NCBI GenBank assembly: GCA_046262315.1
Contig: JBHEMZ010000054.1
Location: forward strand, 1-64,000
Length of the DNA: 64,000 nucleotides
DNA from: JACVRM01 sp046262315
GTDB taxonomy: Bacteria > Actinomycetota > Thermoleophilia > Gaiellales > Gaiellaceae
Direction of reading: 5' to 3'
In this document: positions 48,716 to 57,287 of the stretch, piece after piece
Layout: every line of letters starts with the position of its first letter
Position numbering within the stretch: the first letter of the stretch is position 1
Made by a program: the position numbers and the translations under genes
The notes under the pieces: model-generated
What the model saw: the letters and a program-made list of their open reading frames with translations, nothing else
Told to the model about the DNA's origin: nothing
Databases searched by the model: none

Positions 48716-49729
48716 ATGGAACGCGTCATCCTGGCGGGCATCCTCGGGATGGTCATCGCCATCGTCGCGGGCCCGAAGTTCATCGAGTTCCTGCGCCGCA
48801 ACGAGCTGGGCCAGCACATCCGCGAGGAGGGGCCCGCCGGTCACGTCGTCAAGCAGGGCACGCCGGTCATGGGCGGCTTGCTGATCGTCATCGGCGCTGC
48901 GCTGCCCTTCTTCGCGCTCAGCCACTACACGGTGCAGGCGTTCGCCGTGTTCGCCGTCACCGTCGGCTGCGCGGCGGTCGGCTTCCTTGACGACTTCATC
49001 AAGCTCACGCACCGCCGCTCACTCGGCCTGAACGGGCGCTGGAAGCTCCTGCTGCTGGCCGGGATCACCTTCATGCTGGGCTGGGCGGCGTTCCACGAGG
49101 ATCTCGAGACGCGCGTCTACGTTCCCGGGGTCGGCTCGCTCGACCTCTGGTGGCTCTGGTACGGCCTGCTCTTTTTCGTGATCGCCGGCGCTGCGAACGG
49201 CGTGAACCTCACGGACGGGATCGACGGCCTCGCCGCGGGCACCGGGATCATCGCGCTCATCACCTTCACCGCCATCAACGTCTTTACCTCGATCCGTCTG
49301 GGCCAGCCTGCGTTCGAGGGGCAGCGTGAGGCGTACCTGGACATGGCCATCCTGGGCGGGGCGCTCGCGGGGGCGGCGATCGGCTTCCTCTGGTTCAACG
49401 CGTTCCCGGCGGACGTGTTCATGGGAGACACGGGCTCGATGGCGATCGGCGGTGCGCTCGGCGCGTTCGCGGTCATGACGAAGACGGAGCTCCTTCTGCT
49501 GCTCGTCGGCGGGATCTTCGTGATCGAGGCGCTGTCCGTGATCCTCCAGGTTGCCAGCTTCAAGTACTGGGGTCGGCGAATCTTCCTGATGGCGCCGATC
49601 CACCACCACTTCGAGATGAAGGCCTGGTCGGAGACGAAGATCATGGTGCGGTTCTGGATCGTCGCGGCCATCCTCTGCGGCGTCGCCTTCGCCCTCTACC
49701 GACAGTACTTCCCCGAGTTCCCGAGATGA
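48716..49729 (+). CDS. mraY: Phospho-N-acetylmuramoyl-pentapeptide transferase MraY
   Basis: 337 residues, about ten membrane helices. Forms lipid I from UDP-MurNAc-pentapeptide and undecaprenyl phosphate. GTPVMGGLLIVIG, FLDDFIKLT (with the paired Asp), NGVNLTDGIDGLAAG, FMGDTGSMAIGG and the APIHHHFE motif are all present. Starts 17 nt after murF; overlaps murD by 4 nt (ATGA). Confidence 0.97.
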   Translation: MERVILAGILGMVIAIVAGPKFIEFLRRNELGQHIREEGPAGHVVKQGTPVMGGLLIVIGAALPFFALSHYTVQAFAVFAVTVGCAAVGFLDDFIKLTHRRSLGLNGRWKLLLLAGITFMLGWAAFHEDLETRVYVPGVGSLDLWWLWYGLLFFVIAGAANGVNLTDGIDGLAAGTGIIALITFTAINVFTSIRLGQPAFEGQREAYLDMAILGGALAGAAIGFLWFNAFPADVFMGDTGSMAIGGALGAFAVMTKTELLLLLVGGIFVIEALSVILQVASFKYWGRRIFLMAPIHHHFEMKAWSETKIMVRFWIVAAILCGVAFALYRQYFPEFPR

Positions 49730-50979
49730 GCGAACTGCCCGTCCGCGCGCTCGTCGTCGGGCTCGCGCGCTCGGGGCAGTCGGCAGCGCTCGCACTCGCG
49801 CGGCGGGGGGTGCGCGTGACGGGCGTGGACCGCCGCGACCTCGACGCCGGGAGGCTTCGCGAGGCCGGCGTCGAAGTGCGCCTCGGGAGCGAGGAGGGAG
49901 CATTGGCAGGCGACGTGGACGTGGTGATCAAGAGCCCGGGGGTGCCCGCAGGGGCGCCGCCGGTCGCCGCCGCGCGCGATCGGTGCGTGCCCGTCTGGAG
50001 CGAGGTCGAGCTCGGCTTCCGCCTGCTTGAAAACCCGATCGTGGGCGTTACCGGCACCAACGGCAAGACGACGACGAGCGAGCTCCTGGGCGCGGTCTTC
50101 CGGGCCGCGGGCCGCGGGGTCGCGGTGGCCGGCAACGTCGGCAGGCCTCTGACCGCGCTGGACGGCGAGCTTTCGAGCGACGCCTGGATCGTCTGCGAAC
50201 TCTCCAGCTTCCAGCTCGAGGACATCGAGCGCTTCCGCCCGCGAATCGGCGTGCTGCTCAACCTCGAACCGGATCACCTCGACCGGCACGAGGGCTTCGA
50301 GCGCTACCGGGAAGCCAAGCTTCGCCTCTTCGAGAACCAGCGCGCGGGCGACACGGCGGTGCTGCCCCGGGGATTCGGACCGGTGCCCGGGGAGGCCGAG
50401 CGCCGGGAGTTCGACGCCGCCGACCCGCTCCCCGCCGAGCCCCGCATCCCGGGCCGGCACAACCGCGAGAACGCCGCCGCTGCAACCGCAGCCGCGCGTG
50501 CGGCAGGCCTCGGGGACGAGGCGATCGGCCAAGCCCTGGCGAGCTTCGCGGGCGTCCCGCACCGGCTCGAGCTTGTGCGCACCGTACGAGGCGTGCGCTG
50601 GGTGAACGACTCGAAGGCCACGAACACGGCCGCGGCTCGGCGGGCGCTCGAGGCGTATGCCGGCGAGTCCGTCCGCCTCATCCTGGGCGGCACGCCGAAG
50701 GGAGAGCTGTTCGACACGCTCGCAGCGCAGATCGGTCCGAGCGTCCGCTCCGTTCACCTCGTCGGCGACGCCGCCGACGAGCTCGCGGCCGTCCTCGACG
50801 TCGCCGGCGTTGCCTACCGGCGCGAGGGCACGCTCGAGCGCGCGGTCGCCACCGCAGCCGCGGAGGCCGAGCCGGGCGACGTCGTCCTGCTCGCGCCCGC
50901 GTGCGCGAGCTACGACCAGTACGCGAGCTTCGAGGAGCGCGGCGACCATTTCCGTCGGCTCGTGGAGAGGCTGCCGTGA
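49726..50979 (+). CDS. murD: UDP-MurNAc-L-alanine--D-glutamate ligase MurD
   Basis: 417 residues. VVGLARSGQSAALALARRGV, KSPGVPAG, ATP loop GVTGTNGKTTTSELL, SSFQLEDIERFRP and LEPDHLDRH, NDSKATNTAAARRAL and GGTPKGELFDTL are MurD-typical. Adds D-Glu to UDP-MurNAc-L-Ala. Overlaps both mraY and ftsW by 4 nt. Confidence 0.96.
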   Translation: MSELPVRALVVGLARSGQSAALALARRGVRVTGVDRRDLDAGRLREAGVEVRLGSEEGALAGDVDVVIKSPGVPAGAPPVAAARDRCVPVWSEVELGFRLLENPIVGVTGTNGKTTTSELLGAVFRAAGRGVAVAGNVGRPLTALDGELSSDAWIVCELSSFQLEDIERFRPRIGVLLNLEPDHLDRHEGFERYREAKLRLFENQRAGDTAVLPRGFGPVPGEAERREFDAADPLPAEPRIPGRHNRENAAAATAAARAAGLGDEAIGQALASFAGVPHRLELVRTVRGVRWVNDSKATNTAAARRALEAYAGESVRLILGGTPKGELFDTLAAQIGPSVRSVHLVGDAADELAAVLDVAGVAYRREGTLERAVATAAAEAEPGDVVLLAPACASYDQYASFEERGDHFRRLVERLP

Positions 50980-52211
50980 GGAAGGGGCAGCTCGAGGCGA
51001 GCCTGCTTGTGCTCGTGACGCTGTGCCTCGTGGCGTTCGGGCTTGTGATGGTCTACAGCGCGACCTCCGCGCCGGCCGCACTCGGCAATTCGGATCCGGG
51101 CTTCTACCTGAAGCGGCAGTCGGTGTACGCGCTGATCGGCCTGGCGCTGATGATGGGAGCCGCGCGCCTCGATTACCACGCGCTCCGCTACTTCTCGCCG
51201 ATCCTGCTCGGGACGGCATTCGTGCTCTGCGTCGCCGTGCTCGTCGTCGGCGAGTCCGTCAACGGCGCGAGGCGCTGGCTGACCGCCGGCCCCGCCGTGT
51301 TCCAGCCTTCGGAGCTGGCGAAGCTCGCCGTCGCCGTCTGGGCCGCCGCCTACCTCAGCCGCCGTCGGGCGCCGCGTACCGTCGGCGAGCTGGCGCGCCC
51401 GATCGGCCTCGTCGCCGGCCTGTTCTGCCTGCTCCTCCTCGCCGAGCCCGATCTCGGCACCACGATCACGCTCGTCGTCATGCTCGGCGGCCTGCTCCTC
51501 GTCGTTGGCACGCCGCTGCGATTGCTCGCGCTCGCAGGCGGCGTGTGCATCGCGCTCGGCTTCGCCGCCATCTGGGTGGAGCCGTACCGGCGCGACCGTT
51601 TCCTCAGCTTCCTCGACCCGTGGCAGGACGCGCAAGGGAGCGGATTCCAGGTGGTGCAGGCGATGCTCGGGATGGGCTCCGGCGGCTTGTTCGGAAAGGG
51701 CCTCGGCGAAAGCGTGCTCAAGCTCTTCTACCTGCCGGAGGCGCACACGGACATGATCTTCGCCATCATCGGCGAGGAACTCGGGCTCGTCGGCGTGACG
51801 GCCGTGCTGGCCGCGTACAGCGTCTTCGCCTATGCGGGTTTCCGGGTCGCGCTGCGCTGCAAGGACGCGTTCGGCAAGTGTCTCGCCGCCGCGTTGACCA
51901 CGCTCGTCTGCGGCCAGGCGGTCGTCAACCTCGCCGCTGTGCTCGGGCTGGCGCCGCTCACCGGGATCCCACTGCCGTTCGTGTCGGCGGGCGGCTCGAG
52001 CCTCGTCGTCGCGCTCGCGGCAGTCGGCATCCTCCTTAACATCGCGAGTGATGACTCCGCCGAGAGACGAGCTCGCCTGCCTGATCGCAGCAGGCGGGAC
52101 GGCAGGTCACGTGCTGCCGGCGCTCGCCGTCGCGGAGGAGCTTCGAGACAAAGGCGTCCGCGTGACATTCGCCGGGTCGCCGGAGCGACTCGAGGCGCGG
52201 CTCGTCCCTGA
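50976..52211 (+). CDS. ftsW: SEDS-family septal glycosyltransferase FtsW
   Basis: 411 residues with about ten membrane helices. SEDS landmarks: GLVMVYSATSAPA, NGARRWLTAGPAVFQPSELA, EPDLGTTITL with the catalytic Asp, and PLPFVSAGGSSLVVALAAVG. It polymerises glycan strands at the septum with FtsI. After the last helix (ILLNIASD) the frame continues for about 55 residues of Arg/Gly-rich sequence and overlaps murG by 164 nt. The tail could be a real cytosolic extension or read-through of a lost stop. Confidence 0.92.
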   Translation: MRKGQLEASLLVLVTLCLVAFGLVMVYSATSAPAALGNSDPGFYLKRQSVYALIGLALMMGAARLDYHALRYFSPILLGTAFVLCVAVLVVGESVNGARRWLTAGPAVFQPSELAKLAVAVWAAAYLSRRRAPRTVGELARPIGLVAGLFCLLLLAEPDLGTTITLVVMLGGLLLVVGTPLRLLALAGGVCIALGFAAIWVEPYRRDRFLSFLDPWQDAQGSGFQVVQAMLGMGSGGLFGKGLGESVLKLFYLPEAHTDMIFAIIGEELGLVGVTAVLAAYSVFAYAGFRVALRCKDAFGKCLAAALTTLVCGQAVVNLAAVLGLAPLTGIPLPFVSAGGSSLVVALAAVGILLNIASDDSAERRARLPDRSRRDGRSRAAGARRRGGASRQRRPRDIRRVAGATRGAARP

Positions 52212-53130
52212 GGCAGGCTTCGAGATCGAGATGTTCCGCGTGGCCGGGTTGCCGCGCCGCCCGAGTCTCGCGCTCGTCCACGCGCTCATCACGGACGTGC
52301 GCGCACTGCGTGTGTGCGGGCGCATCCTGGCCCGCCGCAGTCCGGACGTCGTGCTCGGCGGTGGCGGGTACGTCGCCGGGCCGATGGTCGCCGCGGCGGC
52401 GCGGCGGCGCATCCCTTCCGCGCTGATGGAGGCGGACGCGCACCTGGGTCTCGCCAACCGGCTGGCGGCGCCGCTCGCGCGGCGCGTCTTCCTGTCCTTC
52501 CCGGTTGAGGGGCGGGCCGGCGGAAAGTACCGGGTGACCGGGCGGCCCATCCCGCAGCGCTCGCGTGCGATCGACCAGGCCGAGGCGCGCGCGCTGTTCG
52601 GACTTCCCGGTGATGAGCCCGTGCTGCTGGTCTTCGGGGGAAGCCAGGGAGCCAGGGCACTCAACGAGCTCGTCGTCGAATCGTTCGGCGCGGCGGGCCC
52701 CGCGGTGCTGCACCTCTCGGGTGAGCGCGACCACGCGACCCTCGCCGGCCGCGTGCGGCGCGCCGACTATCGTCTGCTTCCGTTCACGAACGACGTGGGC
52801 GCCGCCTACTCCGCGGCCGACCTCGTGCTCGCGCGCGCCGGTGGCTCCGTGTGGGAGCTGGCGGCCGCGGGCAAGCCGGCGGTGCTCGTACCGTTTCCGT
52901 TCGCGACGGCCGACCACCAGACGAAGAATGCCCGCCACTTCGAGCGCGCGGGCGGCGCGATCATCGTGCCCGAGACGGAGCTCGGCCGCGTGCCGGAGCT
53001 GGTGCGGTCGCTGCTGGGCGATCGCGGCCGCCTGGCCGATATGGCACGCGCGCAACTCGCAGAGGCGCGGCCGGACGCGGCCGCCGAGGTCGCCGAGGAG
53101 CTGATCGAGCTTGCAGCCGCTCGCAGGTAG
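52048..53130 (+). CDS. murG: UDP-GlcNAc:lipid I N-acetylglucosaminyltransferase MurG
   Basis: 360 residues. N-terminal AAGGTAGHVLPALAVAEEL, GGGGYVAGPMVAAA, then GGSQGARALNE and RAGGSVWELAAAGKPAVLVP. Converts lipid I to lipid II at the inner membrane face. GTG 52048 and ATG 52051 are consecutive; either may be used. The first 164 nt overlap ftsW in another frame. Confidence 0.96.
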   Translation: MMTPPRDELACLIAAGGTAGHVLPALAVAEELRDKGVRVTFAGSPERLEARLVPEAGFEIEMFRVAGLPRRPSLALVHALITDVRALRVCGRILARRSPDVVLGGGGYVAGPMVAAAARRRIPSALMEADAHLGLANRLAAPLARRVFLSFPVEGRAGGKYRVTGRPIPQRSRAIDQAEARALFGLPGDEPVLLVFGGSQGARALNELVVESFGAAGPAVLHLSGERDHATLAGRVRRADYRLLPFTNDVGAAYSAADLVLARAGGSVWELAAAGKPAVLVPFPFATADHQTKNARHFERAGGAIIVPETELGRVPELVRSLLGDRGRLADMARAQLAEARPDAAAEVAEELIELAAARR

Positions 53131-54301
53131 GCGCATCTGGTTCGCCGGCATCGGCGGGGTGGGGCTGTCGGGCTACGCGCTTCTTTCTGCGGCCTGGGGC
53201 GCCGAAACGGCCGGGTGGGACACCGCGGAGACGCCCTACCTCGCACCGCTCCGCGAGGCCGGGATCGAGGTCAGTGTATTGCCGGAACCGCCCCCGCCGC
53301 CGGAGGGCTGGGAGGTCGTGGTGGGCACGGCGTTCCGCGACCGACTCGCGGGACGCACGCGCGCCGAGCTGCTCGCCGAGCTCGTGTCAATTCGAGACGC
53401 GGTCGTCGTCGCGGGCGCGCACGGGAAGACCACGACGGCGGCGATGATCGCCTTCGCACTCGACCGGCTCGACCACGATCCGGCGTTCGTGATCGGAGGC
53501 GACGTGCCGCAACTCGGCGGTAACGCGCGTGCGGGGAAGGGCTGGCTCGTGGCCGAGGGCGACGAGTCCGACCGCACCATCGCGTCGCTGCGGCCGCGCG
53601 TCGCCGTCGTCACAAACGTCGATCTTGACCATCACACCGAGTTCGCCTCGCGCGCGGACGTGGAGGAACTCTTCGGCGGGTGGGTGGCGAAGGTCCCGAC
53701 GGTGATCCGTGGCGACGAGCTCGAGCCGCTCAGGGGAAAGCTCGCGGTGCCGGGAGAGCACAACCGCCGGAACGCCGCATGCGCTCTCGCCGCGCTGATC
53801 GCGACGGGAGCCGACCGGGGTAGCGCGGAGCGTGCGCTGCGAGAGTTCCGGGGCGTCGGCCGCCGGCTCGAGCGCCGCGGCGAGGTTGGAGGCGTCGCGG
53901 TCTACGATGACTACGCCCACAACCCCGTCAAGGTGGCGGCCGCGCTGGCCGCGCTTCGCGAGACGGGAGCCTCCCGCGTGCTCGCGCTCTTCCAGCCGCA
54001 CCTCTACTCGCGCACGCGGCATCTGGCGTACGAGCTCGCAGGGGCGCTTGCCGCCGCCGACGCCGTCGCGGTGACCGAGATCTACCCCGCTCGCGAGCAG
54101 CCGGCCGCAGGCGTGACGGGGCGGCTCGTCGTCGAAGCCCTCGCGGGGCGCCGGCCGGGCATGCCCCTCGCGTGGACGCCCGATTCCGCCGACGGCGCGC
54201 GTTTCCTCGCGCGGCGAGCGCGATCCGGGGACGCGCTGGCGACGCTCGGGGCAGGGGATGTGGACAGTGTCGTTTCGCTCCTCCTCGAGGAGCTCGCGTG
54301 A
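53111..54301 (+). CDS. murC: UDP-N-acetylmuramate--L-alanine ligase MurC
   Basis: 396 residues, about 50 shorter than typical MurC. GIGGVGLSGYALLSAAWG, ATP loop VVAGAHGKTTTAAMI, EGDESDRTIASL, NVDLDHHTEF, PGEHNRRNA, VYDDYAHNPVKVAAAL and FQPHLYSRTRHL are present. It starts stem-peptide synthesis. TTG start, 20 nt inside murG. Overlaps murB by 4 nt (GTGA). Confidence 0.94.
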   Translation: MQPLAGRRIWFAGIGGVGLSGYALLSAAWGAETAGWDTAETPYLAPLREAGIEVSVLPEPPPPPEGWEVVVGTAFRDRLAGRTRAELLAELVSIRDAVVVAGAHGKTTTAAMIAFALDRLDHDPAFVIGGDVPQLGGNARAGKGWLVAEGDESDRTIASLRPRVAVVTNVDLDHHTEFASRADVEELFGGWVAKVPTVIRGDELEPLRGKLAVPGEHNRRNAACALAALIATGADRGSAERALREFRGVGRRLERRGEVGGVAVYDDYAHNPVKVAAALAALRETGASRVLALFQPHLYSRTRHLAYELAGALAAADAVAVTEIYPAREQPAAGVTGRLVVEALAGRRPGMPLAWTPDSADGARFLARRARSGDALATLGAGDVDSVVSLLLEELA

Positions 54302-55179
54302 ATATCGAGGAGGGAGTTTTGCTCTCGCGTTTCACCACGCTGGGCACGGGCGGGCCTGCACGCTGGTTCGCGCGTCCCGAGACGGTGGCCGAGCTCGAGG
54401 AGGCGCTGCGCTGGGCTGACGAGCGCGGCACGGCCGTGGCGGTCGTGGGGCTCGGCTCGAACCTGCTCGTCGCCGACGAGGGAGTAGAAGCGCTGGTGTT
54501 GAAGCTCGCCGGCCAGCTCGCCTCGGCGGAGGTGCAGGAGGAGCGGGTTGTAGCCGGCGGCGGCGCGCCACTGGCCGTCTGCCTGCACCGCGCCCGCTCG
54601 GCGGGCCTGGGGGGCCTGGAGTTCGCCTGCGCCATCCCGGGCACAGTCGGCGGCGGCGTCTGGATGAACGCGGGTGCGTACGGCGGCGAGATTGCGGGCG
54701 TGCTCGAGCGGGCACTGGTCGCGACATCGGTCGGCTCGGCGTGGCTCGCTCCCGGCGCGCTGGGTCTGCGCTACCGGCACTCCGAGCTCCGCCACGGGCA
54801 GGTAGTCGCGAGGGCAGAGCTGCGCCTGCACATGCGCCCCATCGAGGACATCTCGGCGACGGTGGCGGACATGCAAGTCCGCCGCAAAGCGGCCCAGCCG
54901 ACGAACAAGCGCACATTCGGCAGCGTCTTCCAGAACCCCGAGCACGAGCTGAGCGCGGGTAGGATGCTCGAGGCCTGCGGGCTCAAAGGTCACCGGATCG
55001 GCGGCGCGCAGATCTCGCCGCGTCACGCCAACTTCATCGAGAACGTCGACGGGGCACGGTCGGCCGACGCGCTCGCGCTCATGGACGAAGCTCGCCGGCG
55101 GGCGCTCGAGGAGTACGGCGTCGAGCTGCGGCACGAGGTGGAGTTCCTCGGCCCGCTCGCGCTTGCGCAGCTCGGGTAG
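54298..55179 (+). CDS. murB: UDP-N-acetylenolpyruvoylglucosamine reductase MurB
   Basis: 293 residues, FAD-dependent, final step to UDP-MurNAc. TTLGTGGPARWFARPETVAE, GLGSNLLVADEG, IPGTVGGGVWMNAGAYGGEI, FGSVFQNPEHE with the catalytic Ser, GAQISPRHANFIEN with the late Glu nearby. The shorter type II form, common in Gram-positives. Its place between murC and ftsQ is seen in several Gram-positive dcw clusters. Confidence 0.95.
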   Translation: MNIEEGVLLSRFTTLGTGGPARWFARPETVAELEEALRWADERGTAVAVVGLGSNLLVADEGVEALVLKLAGQLASAEVQEERVVAGGGAPLAVCLHRARSAGLGGLEFACAIPGTVGGGVWMNAGAYGGEIAGVLERALVATSVGSAWLAPGALGLRYRHSELRHGQVVARAELRLHMRPIEDISATVADMQVRRKAAQPTNKRTFGSVFQNPEHELSAGRMLEACGLKGHRIGGAQISPRHANFIENVDGARSADALALMDEARRRALEEYGVELRHEVEFLGPLALAQLG

Positions 55180-56035
55180 GAGCAACCCGCCGGGTGGCGA
55201 AAGACGGCGCGTGGACCGCGATCGTCCCCGCACTGCCCGTGCCGTCGCGCTCGCCCCCGGGCGAGAGGTCGTGCGGCGTTTCGACCTGGATCGGCTCATG
55301 CCTTCCGGGCGGTCGCTTGCGGCCGCCGTGGGGCTACTCGTGGGTGGCCTCGCGGCTTTCGTCGTCGCCCGCCAGTCCACGGTGTTTGCGATCCGGACGA
55401 TCGAAGTGCAGGGCGCTCCACCGGCGCTCGAGCGCCAGGTGCGCGCGGCGCTTGCGCCCCTCGTGGGGGAGAGCCTCGTCACGCTGGAGGGCTCGGCCGT
55501 CCAGGATCGGCTCGCGCGGCTCCGCGAGGTGCGCGGAGCGACGTATGACCGGTCCTTCCCCAGCACGTTGCGGGTTCTTGTACGCCCCGATCGGCCAATC
55601 GCCGTCGTGCGAAGCGGCCCGCGGGCCTGGCTCGTGTCGACGCACGGCGCGGTGTTGCGCACGCTGACCAAGCGGCCGTACCCGCGCCTCCCGCGGGTCT
55701 GGGTGGCGCGCGAGGAGGCGCCCACTACGACCGCGAGAAGCGTGAGCGGCCTCGCGACGAACGCTTTGCGCGCCCTGGCCGACGCGCGACGTGCGCGCAG
55801 CTCACTCTGGCCCGCGCTCTGGACGGTCCGCGCCAAAGCCGGGGAGCTGACGGTCGTCCTGCGCTCGCGTATGGAGGTGCGGCTCGGCGATGCCTACGAC
55901 GTCCCGCTCAAGCTCGCCGTCGCGGCGCGCGTCCTGCGCGCGCTCCCCGCAGAGGAACGTCTTCAGCTGCGCTACCTCGATGTAACCATGCCGGCCCGAC
56001 CGGTAGGCGGGAACAACCCTCGACTCTCAAGTTGA
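55163..56035 (+). CDS. ftsQ: Cell division protein FtsQ/DivIB
   Basis: 290 residues from TTG 55163, or 274 from GTG 55211; the start is not decided by a ribosome site. A basic cytosolic part is followed by one membrane helix (SLAAAVGLLVGGLAAFVVAR), a POTRA domain (FAIRTIEVQGAPPALERQVR, LARLREVRGATYDRSFPSTL) and the FtsQ beta domain with RAWLVSTHGAVL. It joins FtsL at the septum and regulates FtsW-FtsI. The overlap with murB is 17 nt if the first start is used. Confidence 0.88.
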   Translation: MRSSGRSNPPGGERRRVDRDRPRTARAVALAPGREVVRRFDLDRLMPSGRSLAAAVGLLVGGLAAFVVARQSTVFAIRTIEVQGAPPALERQVRAALAPLVGESLVTLEGSAVQDRLARLREVRGATYDRSFPSTLRVLVRPDRPIAVVRSGPRAWLVSTHGAVLRTLTKRPYPRLPRVWVAREEAPTTTARSVSGLATNALRALADARRARSSLWPALWTVRAKAGELTVVLRSRMEVRLGDAYDVPLKLAVAARVLRALPAEERLQLRYLDVTMPARPVGGNNPRLSS

Positions 56036-56123
56036 GCCTTAGACGACCTTGGTTGACACCACGGCCGGCGGGACTTACCCTAGAGGATCGCCAGGCATGA
56101 GAAAAGCTCAATTTCCAGTTGAG
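56026..56123. promoter_or_regulatory. Two CTCAA/TTGAG inverted repeats around the ftsZ promoter
   Basis: The first (CTCAA-G-TTGAG) is at 56026-56036 over the ftsQ stop. The second has the same arms 7 nt apart at 56107-56123 in the ftsZ leader. They flank the promoter at 56053-56081. The repeated arm sequence suggests one DNA-binding protein, or looping; this is inference. Confidence 0.4.
56053..56081 (+). promoter_or_regulatory. ftsZ promoter
   Basis: TTGACA (56053-56058), a perfect -35, and TACCCT (56076-56081) are 17 nt apart. The expected leader of about 58 nt contains the GAGGAG ribosome site at 56133-56138. ftsZ therefore has a transcript of its own beside dcw read-through. Confidence 0.65.
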
Positions 56124-56146
56124 GTTGAGGTAGAGGAGCATTGAGA

Positions 56147-57220
56147 GTGCGCGATGACAGCCGTGATTTTCTGGCCGTGATCAAGGTCGCCGGGGTAGGC
56201 GGCGGCGGCACGAACGCGGTCAACCGCATGGTGGAGGCGGGGCTTGCTGGCGTGGAGTTCATCGCGGTGAACACCGACGCGCAGGCACTGCTGATGATGG
56301 ATACGGACGTGAAGGTGCAGGTTGGCACCGACGTCACGCGTGGCCTCGGCGCCGGCGCGGACCCCGAAGTCGGCCGCGCGGCTGCGCAGGAAAGCCGCGA
56401 CGAACTGAAGGAGGCGATCAAGGGCGCAGACATGGTCTTCGTCACCGCGGGTGAGGGCGGGGGCACGGGCACAGGCGGCGCGCCCATCGTGGCCGAGATC
56501 GCGCGCGAGCTAGGAGCTCTCACGGTGGGCGTCGTCACACGGCCCTTCTCGTTCGAGGGTCGCCGTCGCGCCGACCAGGCCGAGAGCGGCATCCAGGAGC
56601 TTTCCGAGCGCGTCGACACCTTGATCGTGATCGAGAACGACCGCCTGCTCCAGGTGGTCGAGAAGCAGACTTCGATCCTGGAGGCGTTCCGGATAGCCGA
56701 CGATATCCTCCGCCAGGGCGTTCAAGGCATCACCGACCTGATCACCGTGCCGGGACTCGTCAACCTCGACTTTGCCGACGTCCGGACGATCATGCGCGAC
56801 GCCGGCTCGGCCCTGATGGGAATCGGAGTGGCCTCCGGCGAAAATCGCGCGGCCGAGGCGGCCCGTACCGCCGTCTCCTCGCCGCTACTCGAGGCGTCGA
56901 TCGAGGGCGCGACCGGTGTCCTGCTCAACATCACCGGCCCACCCGAGATGGGGCTCTTCGAGGTCAACGAGGCAGCTGAGGTGGTCACGGGCGCAGCCGA
57001 CCAGAACGCGAATGTCATCTTCGGCGCCGTGATCGACGAGTCCGTCGGCGACGAGGTGCGCGTCACCGTGATCGCAACGGGGTTCGGCACGCCGCGTGTG
57101 CGCCGCCGCCGGTCGGTGACCGGGGCGCGTCCGATCGAGACCCGGCGGGAGCCGCTCTCCGAGCCTACGGCGTCATCAGACGACATCGACATCCCTTCGT
57201 TCCTCCGCGACGACTCCTAG
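56147..57220 (+). CDS. ftsZ: Cell division GTPase FtsZ
   Basis: 357 residues. Polymerises to the Z ring. GTP motifs: VAGVGGGGTNAVNRM, EGGGTGTGGAPIVAEIAREL, and the Asn/Asp T7-loop region VNLDFADVRTIM. The C-terminal peptide IDIPSFLRDDS is the docking tail for partners such as SepF. GTG 56147 lies 8 nt after GAGGAG; a TTG at 56141 is too close to that site. No ftsA precedes it, as in other actinobacteria. Confidence 0.96.
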   Translation: MRDDSRDFLAVIKVAGVGGGGTNAVNRMVEAGLAGVEFIAVNTDAQALLMMDTDVKVQVGTDVTRGLGAGADPEVGRAAAQESRDELKEAIKGADMVFVTAGEGGGTGTGGAPIVAEIARELGALTVGVVTRPFSFEGRRRADQAESGIQELSERVDTLIVIENDRLLQVVEKQTSILEAFRIADDILRQGVQGITDLITVPGLVNLDFADVRTIMRDAGSALMGIGVASGENRAAEAARTAVSSPLLEASIEGATGVLLNITGPPEMGLFEVNEAAEVVTGAADQNANVIFGAVIDESVGDEVRVTVIATGFGTPRVRRRRSVTGARPIETRREPLSEPTASSDDIDIPSFLRDDS

Positions 57221-57287
57221 CCAACTCTCTGGGCGAGTTTGGCCAGGTAGCCCGCGGCCGAAGGGCGCGGGCTAGCATCCGGCGCGC

